NCBI RefSeq assembly: GCF_004331685.1
Contig: NZ_SJSM01000003.1
Coordinates: 372,001 to 436,000, forward strand
DNA: 64,000 nucleotides
DNA from: Pedobacter hiemivivus
GTDB taxonomy: Bacteria; Bacteroidota; Bacteroidia; Sphingobacteriales; Sphingobacteriaceae
Direction of reading: 5' to 3'
Shown piece after piece: positions 8,945 to 18,682 of this stretch; the stretch's first letter is position 1, and each line of letters opens with the position of its first letter. The translations under genes were made by a program, and so were the position numbers. A model generated the notes under the pieces. That model made no database searches. It saw only the letters and a list, made by a program, of their open reading frames with translations, and was not told the origin of the DNA.

Positions 8945-11900
8945 ATGAATTTTAGTTCCAATACTAAGGGCATCCCGCTATGCGTCGATTTGCCGCTAAA
9001 ACAACTCTTCCAGGTTATGAAGTTAACAACGATAATTTTATTCATTTCCTTGGTGCAGGTCAGTGCCAAGGGATATAGTCAAATTACGCTCAACGAAAAA
9101 AATGCACCTCTGACCAAGGTGCTGGAAGCTATTGAAAAACAATCAGGATATGTGTTTTTATATAATGAGAGCAGTTTTCCTGTCAATAATCTCAGTATCA
9201 CCACCAATAATGCAACAATTACGGAAGTATTGAACAAATACTTCAAGCCAATGGGTATTGCATACCAGATTATTGGTAAAAACATCACCTTAAAGCCTAC
9301 ACACGATATTGTTATTGCGATGGGCGCTGTTCGTAATATGAGTCTTATTGATGTCCAAGGAACGGTAAGAGATTCTCTTGGAAAACCCATACCAGGTGTA
9401 ACTGTTAGACTGGTCTCCAATTCGATTAGTTTTAAGATGAAAAAAGCCAATACAACAGAACCAGCTGATAATCCGGTTTTGGAGACCAGAGAACATGTAA
9501 CCATTACCAATAGAGACGGGAAATATACACTCTCTGCCGTTGATGATCAGGACATGATTAGTTTTTCTTCGCTTGGTTATATTACGCAAAATGTATCTGT
9601 GGCTGGTAGAAAAACTATCAATATTGTCATGAAAGAGGAGGTTCGAGGTCTAAATGAAGTGACGATTAATACCGGTATCTATACCCGTAAGGCCAATAGT
9701 TTTACCGGCTCTACTTTGGTTATTAAAGGTGAAGATTTGAAAAAAGTAGGTAATGCAAATATCTTCCAGGCTTTAAAAAATATCTCTCCATCTATGGTAC
9801 TGGATAATTTTGCAATGGGCTCTAGTCCTAATGCATTGCCTGATATTCAGTTGAGAGGTACTTCTACTTTTCCGGCAGGAGACAACTCTGCCGCAGGTCT
9901 GAAAGGAAACTACGAGCGCAGTCCAAACCAACCTTTGTTTATATTAGATGGTTTTGAGGCTAGTTTAGAACGGATATTCGATTTGGATATGAACAGAGTC
10001 GAAAGCATTACCATTCTTAAAGATGCAGCATCAAAAGCCATTTACGGTTCAAAAGCCGCCAATGGTGTGGTAGTAATCGAAACTAAAAAGGTAGCCTCAA
10101 CTAAACCACTGGTCACCTATAACTCAAGTGTCGACCTTGAACTTCCTGATTTAAGGAGTTATAATTTAACTAATTCCTTACAAAAACTGGAAGCGGAAAG
10201 GATCGATGGTTTTTATTTGACTCATGGATCTAAAACTGCTGATGAGTTGATTGCGCTGCAGCAATTATATAACTCGAGAAAAAAATTGGCTTTAGAAGGC
10301 CTTGATACCTATTGGTTGGCTAAACCACTTCAGAATGGTGTAGGACAAAAGCATGCGCTTTCTGTTGAATTGGGGGGCTCCGGATTAAATGTTATGGCCG
10401 ATGTCTCTTATAGGGATGTAAAAGGTGCGATGATCGGATCAGGCAGGAAAAATATTTCCGGTAGTGTCATGACTTCTTATCGCCTGAATAACTTCTTATT
10501 CAGAAATATAATGAGCGTAAATAAAAATAATACGGTCGAATCTCCTTATGGTACATTTAGTGAGTATGCACAGATGAATCCCTATTGGAGAGCTGAAAAT
10601 ATTGATGGCAGTATTCCTTTTTATGCAGAATACCTTGGAGAAAATCCTGATGAGAAATTTACAAACCCACTTTATAATTCAACTGTAAAGTCAAAAAATA
10701 CTACAAGTTACCTTAATTTTACCAATAATTTCTATTTGGAGTGGACGCTAATTCCTGGTTTAAAAGCGACCACACGTTTAGGCGTTGATATCAAAAACAG
10801 TGATGCGGATGAGTTCTATCCTTCAAGTCATACTAAGTTTGTTGATTTTACATCAGATGTGGAACTGCAAAGAAAAGGATCTTACCAGGTTAACAATGGA
10901 AAAGGTCAGACTTTATCTGGCGACTTAAACCTAAATTATGGGAAAACGATCAATAAACACGTCCTGTTTGCGAATGTTGGTTTTAATGTCAGTGAATTTA
11001 ACTACAATGAAGTTGTTCATAAAGCAGAAGGATTTCCGAGTGACAGGGTAGACAATATCCTATTCGCAAGAGGGTATACATTAGATTCTAAACCTTCTGG
11101 TAGCTCTGCTATTAACCGGGAACTTGGGTTTTTGGGTGCTTTCTCTTATATGTATGACAATCGTTTTCTTTCAGATCTGACAGTTAGAACAAGTGCTTCT
11201 TCTCAATTTGGTGCCGACAAGCGTTGGGCTCCTTTCTGGAGTTTCGGTTTGGGATGGAACGTACATAATGAGCGTTTCCTGAAAAACTTTACTGCACTGA
11301 AACAATTAAAATTAAGAGGATCTCTTGGTTCTACTGGCAACTCTAACTTCCTGAATAACCAGGCAATTGCTACATATTCCTACTATCAGGATGCACTATA
11401 TCAGGGCTTTCCCGGGTCATACCTGGTGAATTTAGCAAATTCAAATCTACAATGGGAGTCTAAATTTGATTACAATGCAGGGTTGGATGCAAACATCGGA
11501 GGCCTGTCGTTAAAGTTTGATTATTACAAAAGCTTTACAGAGAACCTGATTACCAATGTGAGTTTGCCAAACTCTACAGGTTTCAACACGGTTAAAGATA
11601 ACCTGGGGAAAGTTCAAAATACTGGATTTGAGATTTATGGATCATATATACTGTACGCGGACAAAGGGAACTTTTTCACCTTAAATGCGAGTATCGAAAC
11701 GAACAAAAATAAGATCATAGAGTTGTCTAACGCCATGAAAGCTTTTAATGCCAATATGGATAAACTTGCCGCTGATCAGGGAAATAGTAAACCAGTTAAA
11801 AAATATGAAGATGGAATGTCTATGAACGCCATTTGGGCGGTTCCTTCTTTAGGTATAGATCCGTCAACGGGAAATGAGATCTATGTAGACCGAAATGGAC

Positions 11901-12448
11901 ATACAACTTTTATATGGAATGCAAATGATATGGTTGCCAGAGGAAATTCTACACCCGACTATCAGGGAACATTAGGATTCTCCGGGGAATATAAAGGAAT
12001 AGGTGCCAGCCTGACAGCAAGATTTCTGGGAGGTGGACAAATGTATAACCAGACCTTAGTAGATCGTGTGGAAAATGTTGATATGGCCTATAACGTTGAT
12101 GAAAGGGTGATCACCGGACGATGGACAACCCCCGGACAAAATGCATTGTTTAAACGTTTGGGTACTTATTCTGTTCAGAACGAGGAGGGCGGCGCATCTG
12201 GTGAATCTCTCGATGAAAAGACAAGAGCAACCACTCGTTTTATTCAGAATAGAAATGAAGTCACTTTATCAGCGCTAAACATTTACTACTTGTTTAACAA
12301 AAAGATAACGGACAAACTGGGTATACGACGTCTAAAAGTTGGCTTTAATATGAATGAGCTGACTACTTTTTCCTCTATAGTGATTGAGCGAGGGACATCG
12401 TATCCGTTCGCAAGAACCATGTCATTCAATTTATCTGCAACATTTTAA
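8945..12448 (+). CDS. SusC/RagA family TonB-linked outer-membrane receptor with STN domain
   Basis: A 1167-residue receptor. The signal peptide lies at ~24-44 (MKLTTIILFISLVQVSA...); the extended N-terminus is usual for sphingobacterial SusC proteins, so I keep the first ATG. An STN signalling domain (~55-110) is followed by a carboxypeptidase-regulatory-like domain (~133-235) and a plug with the hallmarks LFILDGFEA and ITILKDAASKAIYGSKA (~255-375). A beta-barrel runs to the C-terminal Phe. The STN domain matches regulation by the upstream FecR. With SusD it should form a TonB-driven bed-bin importer. No glycoside hydrolases are nearby, while a protease is, which points to a peptide-like ligand. 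Confidence 0.95.
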   Translation: MNFSSNTKGIPLCVDLPLKQLFQVMKLTTIILFISLVQVSAKGYSQITLNEKNAPLTKVLEAIEKQSGYVFLYNESSFPVNNLSITTNNATITEVLNKYFKPMGIAYQIIGKNITLKPTHDIVIAMGAVRNMSLIDVQGTVRDSLGKPIPGVTVRLVSNSISFKMKKANTTEPADNPVLETREHVTITNRDGKYTLSAVDDQDMISFSSLGYITQNVSVAGRKTINIVMKEEVRGLNEVTINTGIYTRKANSFTGSTLVIKGEDLKKVGNANIFQALKNISPSMVLDNFAMGSSPNALPDIQLRGTSTFPAGDNSAAGLKGNYERSPNQPLFILDGFEASLERIFDLDMNRVESITILKDAASKAIYGSKAANGVVVIETKKVASTKPLVTYNSSVDLELPDLRSYNLTNSLQKLEAERIDGFYLTHGSKTADELIALQQLYNSRKKLALEGLDTYWLAKPLQNGVGQKHALSVELGGSGLNVMADVSYRDVKGAMIGSGRKNISGSVMTSYRLNNFLFRNIMSVNKNNTVESPYGTFSEYAQMNPYWRAENIDGSIPFYAEYLGENPDEKFTNPLYNSTVKSKNTTSYLNFTNNFYLEWTLIPGLKATTRLGVDIKNSDADEFYPSSHTKFVDFTSDVELQRKGSYQVNNGKGQTLSGDLNLNYGKTINKHVLFANVGFNVSEFNYNEVVHKAEGFPSDRVDNILFARGYTLDSKPSGSSAINRELGFLGAFSYMYDNRFLSDLTVRTSASSQFGADKRWAPFWSFGLGWNVHNERFLKNFTALKQLKLRGSLGSTGNSNFLNNQAIATYSYYQDALYQGFPGSYLVNLANSNLQWESKFDYNAGLDANIGGLSLKFDYYKSFTENLITNVSLPNSTGFNTVKDNLGKVQNTGFEIYGSYILYADKGNFFTLNASIETNKNKIIELSNAMKAFNANMDKLAADQGNSKPVKKYEDGMSMNAIWAVPSLGIDPSTGNEIYVDRNGHTTFIWNANDMVARGNSTPDYQGTLGFSGEYKGIGASLTARFLGGGQMYNQTLVDRVENVDMAYNVDERVITGRWTTPGQNALFKRLGTYSVQNEEGGASGESLDEKTRATTRFIQNRNEVTLSALNIYYLFNKKITDKLGIRRLKVGFNMNELTTFSSIVIERGTSYPFARTMSFNLSATF

Positions 12449-12458
12449 TTCAATTATC

Positions 12459-13937
12459 ATGACTTCAAAATTGAAAAATATAACTTTCGCATTGTTTATG
12501 TTGTTGAGTATCAGTTCCTGTAAAAAAGGATGGCTTGATGTAAACTCAGGAACTGAGATTAATTCTGATACTCAGTTTTCATCAGAAAGTGGTTTTAAAG
12601 ATGCCTTAATGGGCGTTTATATTGGCATGACCGACCCGGCCCTTTATTCGAAAGACATGACCTGGGGCTTGGTAGATATACTGTCGCATCAATACAGACC
12701 ATTGACTGGTAATGAACAATATGTAGATATCTATAACTATAGTTATAAAACCCTTAAGGCAACTGCCCGAATAGATGCAGTATGGAATAAATCCTACAAT
12801 ACAATCGCCAACATCAATAATGCCTTACTAAACATTGACAAAAATAAAGCAAAGCTTGACCCCATAAATTATGCAATCATAAAAGGGGAGTTATTGGGCT
12901 TACGCGCATTTTTGCATTTTGATTTGATGCGTGTGTATGGATATGGTAACATTGCTAACCGTCCAGAATTGGCTGGTAAATTAGCCATTCCATATGTTAC
13001 TGATTTTAAGAAGGAAATTACGCCCCAGTTATCTTATTCACAAACATTTGATTTGCTCTATAAAGATATTAATGAGGCAGTGGCTTTATTAAAAGAAGAT
13101 CCTATTTATAACAATCCTAAAAAACCGACATCTTATTATGTGAATGTAAATCGTGATGGTTTTTACAACAAAAGAGAGCAACGTTTAAATTACTATGCAG
13201 TAAAGGCCTTACAGGCGAGGATATTGCTATGGCAGGGAGGAAGCACCAATGTAGCAAATGCCGCCTTGGCCGCAGAAGAAGTGATCAAAGACAGCCCGGC
13301 TAAATTGACCAATTCGGCTTCTGTTGCTACTAATCCTTCGCTTTATACTGAGCACTTATTTAATCTGAATGTAACAGGCTTTCTAAACATCATTAACACT
13401 TACCTAAAAGCGAATGATGCCAGTCTTACGAATACTTTGTACCTAACTAACACCCAGGCCCAATCGACTTTTGAAACAGCTAACGCTAATATTGGTTTGT
13501 CTGATTTTAGATACAATACCTTATTATCTGCGCAAACTCTTGGTATGGTACCCATTAAATATTTTCAAAGCTTAGCGTCCTCAGATGTTGGCAGAAACAT
13601 TATGCCACTAATGAAGCTTCCTGAGATGTATTACATAGCAGCTGAATATTACATTGCTACAAACCCAGGTAAAGCAATTGAATACCTGGATAAAATCAGG
13701 GAAAATAGAGGTATTGTTCAGCCTATCCCGACGAACACAAATGTCGAACAGATCAAAACTGAACTGGATAAGGAGTATCAAAAGGAATTTATAATGGATG
13801 GTCAATTGTTTTTCTATTATAAGAGATTGGGAAAAACTACTTATCCCGGCTTGGCATCAACAATAGTGGCTAATGATAAGGTTTATTTGTTGCCATATCC
13901 GGCAACAGAAATAGAGTTTGGTAACAGGGTACAATAA
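12459..13937 (+). CDS. RagB/SusD family outer-membrane lipoprotein
   Basis: A 492-residue surface lipoprotein. I place the start at the ATG at 12459, 11 bp after the SusC stop, because it gives a clean lipoprotein signal ending in SISSC-KK. An in-frame ATG upstream overlaps susC and adds a non-signal extension. SusD features include the early segment after the lipobox (WLDVNSGTEINSDTQFSS), TPR-like helices (NINNALLNIDKNK, RAFLHFDLMRVYGYG) and a conserved YLDKIRENRG near the end. It caps the SusC barrel and binds ligand. Confidence 0.93.
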   Translation: MTSKLKNITFALFMLLSISSCKKGWLDVNSGTEINSDTQFSSESGFKDALMGVYIGMTDPALYSKDMTWGLVDILSHQYRPLTGNEQYVDIYNYSYKTLKATARIDAVWNKSYNTIANINNALLNIDKNKAKLDPINYAIIKGELLGLRAFLHFDLMRVYGYGNIANRPELAGKLAIPYVTDFKKEITPQLSYSQTFDLLYKDINEAVALLKEDPIYNNPKKPTSYYVNVNRDGFYNKREQRLNYYAVKALQARILLWQGGSTNVANAALAAEEVIKDSPAKLTNSASVATNPSLYTEHLFNLNVTGFLNIINTYLKANDASLTNTLYLTNTQAQSTFETANANIGLSDFRYNTLLSAQTLGMVPIKYFQSLASSDVGRNIMPLMKLPEMYYIAAEYYIATNPGKAIEYLDKIRENRGIVQPIPTNTNVEQIKTELDKEYQKEFIMDGQLFFYYKRLGKTTYPGLASTIVANDKVYLLPYPATEIEFGNRVQ

Positions 13938-13951
13938 TTAAATTATACACG

Positions 13952-14686
13952 ATGAAAAAGGCAAAGTATATACTTTTTATGGCCATTGCAGGAATATTGA
14001 TGCTGCAAGCCTCATGCAAAAAAGATGAAATCTCATCTTTTACAGCTAGTCCTGCTGTTAACTTTACAACAAAGGCATTGGACTATTCATTTTTAGGAAA
14101 CCCCTCAGCAGAATATATCCAGGAAATAGAAGTCAGGATTATTGGCAATACCGCGGATCATGACAGAACATTCAATGCCATTGTGGTTAATGATGCTGCT
14201 ACTACAGCAAAACCAACGCAATACCGCATTATAGGCGGGGTAGTGAAAGCCGGAGAATTCACCGGAAAGTTATCAGTAGCATTGATTAACTCTGCGGAAC
14301 TGAATACTTCCATCGTTAACCTTAAATTGAAACTAGCGGACTCAGAAGATTTTAAAGCAGGAAATATAGAGTCCAGTGAGTTCGTTGTAGGTTGGACTAA
14401 TCAGATTGTATTGCCATCCTGGACTTACTATAGAATTTTCTTCTCTGTAGCATCCAGCAATAAAGTATACCAAATTATTGTACAGCTATCAGGATTAAAA
14501 ACTTTAACAGCAGCCCAATTCAGAGCAATGGGACAAATAGCTGTAGAAGCAGAGGCCACTAAATTCGGTGATTATGTGAAACAATGGAATTTGGATCATC
14601 CAAATGACCATTTAAAACATGACACGGGAACCCTAATAGGACAAGATATTGTTCCGTTGTATTACACTAAATCTAAATATGACTAA
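13952..14686 (+). CDS. DUF4843 domain-containing lipoprotein
   Basis: A 244-residue lipoprotein: signal MKKAKYILFMAIAGILMLQA with lipobox Cys (ASC-KK), then a beta-rich domain resembling DUF4843 proteins, which occur directly after susD in many sphingobacterial loci. It starts 14 bp after susD and ends 2 bp before the next ATG, so it is in the same operon. Probably an accessory surface-binding component of the SusCD complex; no enzymatic motif is visible. Confidence 0.75.
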   Translation: MKKAKYILFMAIAGILMLQASCKKDEISSFTASPAVNFTTKALDYSFLGNPSAEYIQEIEVRIIGNTADHDRTFNAIVVNDAATTAKPTQYRIIGGVVKAGEFTGKLSVALINSAELNTSIVNLKLKLADSEDFKAGNIESSEFVVGWTNQIVLPSWTYYRIFFSVASSNKVYQIIVQLSGLKTLTAAQFRAMGQIAVEAEATKFGDYVKQWNLDHPNDHLKHDTGTLIGQDIVPLYYTKSKYD

Positions 14687-14688
14687 TC

Positions 14689-16221
14689 ATGAACTATAGA
14701 AATTTAACACGATTATTCTTATTTATTGTAGGGATAACTTCAATAATTGCCTGCAAAAAGGATTTGAGTACCCTTGATTTGAATCCTATTGATGGCGCAA
14801 AAATAGATACCACAGGAAATGGCATCTTAAGCGTTTTTCAATTTGAAAACCTGGTTTTAACCCCTAAATTGACAACTAATCTTAGTGACGAAGATTTGAC
14901 TTATGAATGGCGGATTAATCTACTTCCAAATGATACGACGACCACAGTGCTCAGTACAGCCAAGAATCTTGATGCCGAAGTTAGTCTTCCGCCCACCAAA
15001 TCTGGTTCTTATCATCAGCTAGCCTATAGAATTACGGATAAACGTAATGGCCTAAAGTATATCATGAGCTGGCAGCTGACGATTAGGAACGGTATAGGTG
15101 AAGGATTGGTAATTGCAGAAACTAGTGATGGTATAAATGCTGATTTGAGTCATATTATGCACCCGCTTGTGACCAGAGATTTTACAGGAGAGCGTGTAAG
15201 ACATAATATTTATTCGTCAATAAATGGAGGTAAAATTAGCGGTATTGTTAAGCAGATGCATTTTAATCCACTCATAACTGGCTTATTTGGGATAACCAAT
15301 GCTGAAGTATTTAAGGTAAATACAGTGGACTATAAACTAGCAGGCAAAAATGAGGAATTGTTTTTTAACCATGTTGGTGCTTTTGCTCCCCAGTCAATAG
15401 CTGCTGTTAATCAGAGTTTTGTCTACATAGAAAACGGTAAATTTTATTCTAATTATCTTGAGGTAGCAAAAAAATGGGGTGTCGCATTTGACAGTAAATT
15501 TAATGTGCCGGCTCAGGTAGCTTTGGATGGTAATGTTAATGACCTGGTAACTGTAATGAATTTTTATGATGAGATTAAGGGCCAGTTTGTTTATCTGTCA
15601 TCTGTACAAAGTTTTGGTGACAGGGCCATGCATGCTTATCCTTCTGTTTCTGGAAAAGCTTTTGATCCTGGAAATCTGCCCAATAAAGCAAATGTAGCTG
15701 CCGGACTTGGCCAGGATAGAGAACTGCTCCATCTCTTAAAGGACAAGACGAGTGGTAAGCTTGCACTTTATGTATTGAACAAATCATTTTACGATAATTC
15801 TGATATTTTAGTTATCCCGTCACCTAAGGCTGTTTATGATTTAAGTGCTGCTCCTGGGATCAATGAGGCCATTAAATTTGTGCTATATGATGAACAGCGA
15901 GTGATGTACTATGCAACCACATCAAAAATTTATGTGATGTTGTTTGGTGGGGGCACGCCAATTTTTGAAGAACGATATACTGCACCTGTAGGAGAGCAGA
16001 TCACTACGCTGCAAATGTTTCAGCAATGCGATTACCCTTTCTTTAGTGGGGATTACATTGCAACGAATAACAAACAATTGATTGTGTCTACTTATACTGG
16101 AACCGAAGGTAAAGTCCATATTATGCCTATAAAAAGCGTTGGTTCCGGAACGCTTGACCTTCCAAACGTTAAAACTTTTACCGGCTTTGGTAAAATAACG
16201 GCCATCACTACTCAAAAATAA
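14689..16221 (+). CDS. PKD-like family lipoprotein
   Basis: A 510-residue lipoprotein (signal MNYRNLTRLFLFIVGITSII, lipobox IIAC-KK). Residues ~40-130 look like tandem PKD/Ig-like strands (LTYEWRINLLPNDTTTTVLS, YRITDKRNGLKYIMSWQLTI). The remainder has repeating VxVIEGxFY-like blades suggestive of a propeller. This family is regularly third or fourth in SusCD operons with DUF4843. It is likely a surface ligand-capture protein. A terminator follows. Confidence 0.75.
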   Translation: MNYRNLTRLFLFIVGITSIIACKKDLSTLDLNPIDGAKIDTTGNGILSVFQFENLVLTPKLTTNLSDEDLTYEWRINLLPNDTTTTVLSTAKNLDAEVSLPPTKSGSYHQLAYRITDKRNGLKYIMSWQLTIRNGIGEGLVIAETSDGINADLSHIMHPLVTRDFTGERVRHNIYSSINGGKISGIVKQMHFNPLITGLFGITNAEVFKVNTVDYKLAGKNEELFFNHVGAFAPQSIAAVNQSFVYIENGKFYSNYLEVAKKWGVAFDSKFNVPAQVALDGNVNDLVTVMNFYDEIKGQFVYLSSVQSFGDRAMHAYPSVSGKAFDPGNLPNKANVAAGLGQDRELLHLLKDKTSGKLALYVLNKSFYDNSDILVIPSPKAVYDLSAAPGINEAIKFVLYDEQRVMYYATTSKIYVMLFGGGTPIFEERYTAPVGEQITTLQMFQQCDYPFFSGDYIATNNKQLIVSTYTGTEGKVHIMPIKSVGSGTLDLPNVKTFTGFGKITAITTQK

Positions 16222-16233
16222 ATGAGTATCCAT

Positions 16234-16270
16234 GGATGGGCTTTCATTTTAACGAAAGCCCATCCCTTTT
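16234..16270 (+). terminator. Intrinsic terminator ending the SusCD lipoprotein operon
   Basis: GGATGGGCTTTC and GAAAGCCCATCC form a perfect 12-bp stem with an 8-nt loop, followed by CTTTT. It lies 12 bp after the PKD-like gene and 30 bp before the first GldFG-like gene, so export/import and proteolysis genes may be a separate or read-through transcript. Confidence 0.85.
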
Positions 16271-16299
16271 AACCTGATACAAACAACGAACACACACAA

Positions 16300-18564
16300 A
16301 TGAAGAAAGTACTAAAGATAGCCCGTTTAGAGCTTAGTATACTGTTTTACTCCCCGATTGCATGGCTGATTCTGATTATCTTCATCATTCAAAGCGGCGT
16401 CACATTTACTTCCATGCTCAATGAGGTTGAAACAAAACAACAGCTTGGAAATAATCTCGAATTTTTAACTGCGGATATTTTTGGCGGTCTAAACGGTTTC
16501 TTTGCCGCCGTGCAGAAGAAATTGTATTTATATATTCCATTATTAACAATGGGTCTCATGAGCCGTGAAATCAGTAGCGGCTCTATTAAACTATTGCTCT
16601 CATCGCCATTAACCAATATGCAGATTATCTTAGGGAAATTTGTCGCCATGATGGGTTATGGTGCTTTGCTAATGCTGGTACTGTTGGGAATAACAGTGTC
16701 AAGCATTTTTGCGATTGAGCACCTCGATATCATGCATGTGCTGGGCGGAATTTTAGGTTTATACCTACTCATTTGCGCATACGCTGCAATTGGTATCTTT
16801 ATGTCATCTCTAACCGCTTATCAAGTTGTTGCCGCGATCAGCACACTGGCTATTCTGGCTGCACTGAATTTTGTAGGAAGCGTTGGTCAGGCTTATGATT
16901 TTGTTAGAGACATTACTTATTGGATCTCTATATCTGGAAGAGCCGACAACTTCATTAATGGAATGATAGGCAGTAATGATATCGTTTACTTCCTTTTGGT
17001 GATTATAGCCTTTCTTACCTTGAGTATTATGCGGTTAAATGCTGGCAGGGAAATTAGAAGTCAGGCTGCTACCGCTACCAGATATACCCTGGTGATCGCA
17101 GCTATACTGATGATTGGTTATGTAACATCCTTACCTGTATTTATTGGGTATTATGACACCACACGATTAAAAACCAATACCTTAACTGATGAAAGTTTGG
17201 CGATTATCAAACAGCTGGATAAACCCTTAAGTATTACTACTTATCCAAACGTACTTGGCGCTTTTGTAAACATCGGGGCACCAAAAATGAGAAATTTCGA
17301 ATTAAGAGCATTTGAAAAATACAGGCGTTTTTTACCTGGTTTAAAGTTTAATTATGTGCCTTATTATGACACTACACTTTATATACGCAATAAAACAAAG
17401 CCCCTTGAAGAGCAAGCCCTTCGTGCTGCTACGGCACAGGGTTACGACTTTGACAAGTTGTTGAGCCCTGTAGAAATTAAAAAGGTAATCGACCTTACAC
17501 CGGAAGACAACTCCTTTGTCCGCACTGTAAATTATGATGGCAAACGGACTTTTCTACGGATGTATTTTGATATGATCGCTTATCCAGAAGAAGCAGAAAT
17601 CTCTGCTGCCCTGAAGAGGTTCCTGGTAAAACCGCCAGTGGTGGGAGTGCTGAATCAGAATGATGAACGTAGTATCGACAAAACAGGAGATAAGGCCTAC
17701 AAGAACATATTGAACACCATGTCAAGCAGGATGTCGCTGATCAACCAGGGCTTTGATATGAAACGTATAGATCTGTCTGCAGCCGAGCCTATTCCTGCTG
17801 ATCTTGCGGTACTGATTATTGCAGATCCTAAAACCCCTTATACGGCAGCAAATCTTGAAAAGATAGCGGCCTATATTCAGAATGGTGGCAATGTATTAAT
17901 TGCCGCTGAGCCAGGCAGACAAACAGCCTTAAATGGATTATTGAGACCCTTAGGTGTGGAGCTGATGCAAGGTGCCTTATTGCAGGAAAGCAAAGAATTG
18001 GATGTCAACATGGTGCAGGCTAAATTAACGCCTGAATCGGATGCATTAAAGTTTAATTATGCTAAAAAAAGTGTGGTTAACATGCCTGGTGTAGTCGGGA
18101 TTCAATATCAACCCGTTCAAGGATATACTTACCTGCCATTACTTGCCACTGATGCGCAGTTGGTATGGAATAAATTAGGTGATTTTGATGCAACTGGCGT
18201 TAAAATAGCTTTTAACCCTGCAGTCGATCATAAAGCTAGCGTGCCTACGGTATTGGCGCTGATGAGGAAATTGCCTGGAAAAGAACAAAAAATTATCGTT
18301 TCTGGCGATGCGGACTTCATGAGCAATGCAACCATTTCAAAATCGGATGAAGTGATTGTAAACGCCGGATTTACCACAAATCTGTTTAAATGGTTTAGCA
18401 ATGGCGAGTTTCCAATTGCGACTGTCCGTCCAAAATCAACAGACAACCATATCCTGATTTCACGTGAGCAAATCTCCTGGCTTAAAATTGGCCTCTTGGG
18501 AATTTTACCAGCATTACTTGCATTATCAGCAGCCTACATTTTAATTAACCGTAAAAGAAAATAA
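16300..18564 (+). CDS. GldF-GldG fusion: ABC-2 type permease with GldG-like auxiliary domain (copy 1)
   Basis: A 754-residue inner-membrane protein. Residues ~1-250 are an ABC-2 permease with six helices (SPIAWLILIIFIIQSGVTF, LYIPLLTMGLMSREISSGS). A seventh helix at ~262-285 leads to a ~420-residue periplasmic GldG-like region (ABC_transp_aux: FDTTR-like YYDTTRLKTNTLTDESL, then ADLAVLIIADPKTPYTAANL). A C-terminal anchor WLKIGLLGILPALLALSA precedes RKRK. In gliding Flavobacteria GldF and GldG are separate proteins; here they are fused. It shares long segments with the protein at 19628-21889, and the pair presumably forms a heterodimer with the ATPase between them. Confidence 0.88.
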   Translation: MKKVLKIARLELSILFYSPIAWLILIIFIIQSGVTFTSMLNEVETKQQLGNNLEFLTADIFGGLNGFFAAVQKKLYLYIPLLTMGLMSREISSGSIKLLLSSPLTNMQIILGKFVAMMGYGALLMLVLLGITVSSIFAIEHLDIMHVLGGILGLYLLICAYAAIGIFMSSLTAYQVVAAISTLAILAALNFVGSVGQAYDFVRDITYWISISGRADNFINGMIGSNDIVYFLLVIIAFLTLSIMRLNAGREIRSQAATATRYTLVIAAILMIGYVTSLPVFIGYYDTTRLKTNTLTDESLAIIKQLDKPLSITTYPNVLGAFVNIGAPKMRNFELRAFEKYRRFLPGLKFNYVPYYDTTLYIRNKTKPLEEQALRAATAQGYDFDKLLSPVEIKKVIDLTPEDNSFVRTVNYDGKRTFLRMYFDMIAYPEEAEISAALKRFLVKPPVVGVLNQNDERSIDKTGDKAYKNILNTMSSRMSLINQGFDMKRIDLSAAEPIPADLAVLIIADPKTPYTAANLEKIAAYIQNGGNVLIAAEPGRQTALNGLLRPLGVELMQGALLQESKELDVNMVQAKLTPESDALKFNYAKKSVVNMPGVVGIQYQPVQGYTYLPLLATDAQLVWNKLGDFDATGVKIAFNPAVDHKASVPTVLALMRKLPGKEQKIIVSGDADFMSNATISKSDEVIVNAGFTTNLFKWFSNGEFPIATVRPKSTDNHILISREQISWLKIGLLGILPALLALSAAYILINRKRK

Positions 18565-18570
18565 CAAATC

Positions 18571-18664
18571 AGGCTGTATCATTAATTCGGGCATTGGTGA
18601 TTCGTCATGCCGGTGCAGGCCGGTATCAGCATCTCGCACCAATTATATATCACTGATACAACCT
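18571..18664. repeat. Nested hairpin element (possible dispersed intergenic repeat)
   Basis: Three inverted repeats are stacked in this 118-bp gap. The outer arms are AGGCTGTATCA (18571-18581) and TGATACAACCT (18654-18664), 10 of 11 paired. The middle arms are ATTGGTG (18593-18599) and CACCAAT (18637-18643), exact. The inner arms are ATGCCGG (18607-18613) and CCGGTAT (18620-18626), one G-U. The core around GTCATGCCGG resembles dispersed hairpin repeats I associate with Pedobacter intergenic regions, but copy number cannot be judged from one window. It may fold as an RNA element within the operon. Confidence 0.5.
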
Positions 18665-18682
18665 ACATATAAAATATAGAAT

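Noticed and set aside
12384..12458. Upstream start for susD
   Set aside because: Would overlap susC by 65 bp and bury the lipoprotein signal; the ATG at 12459 gives a standard signal peptide.
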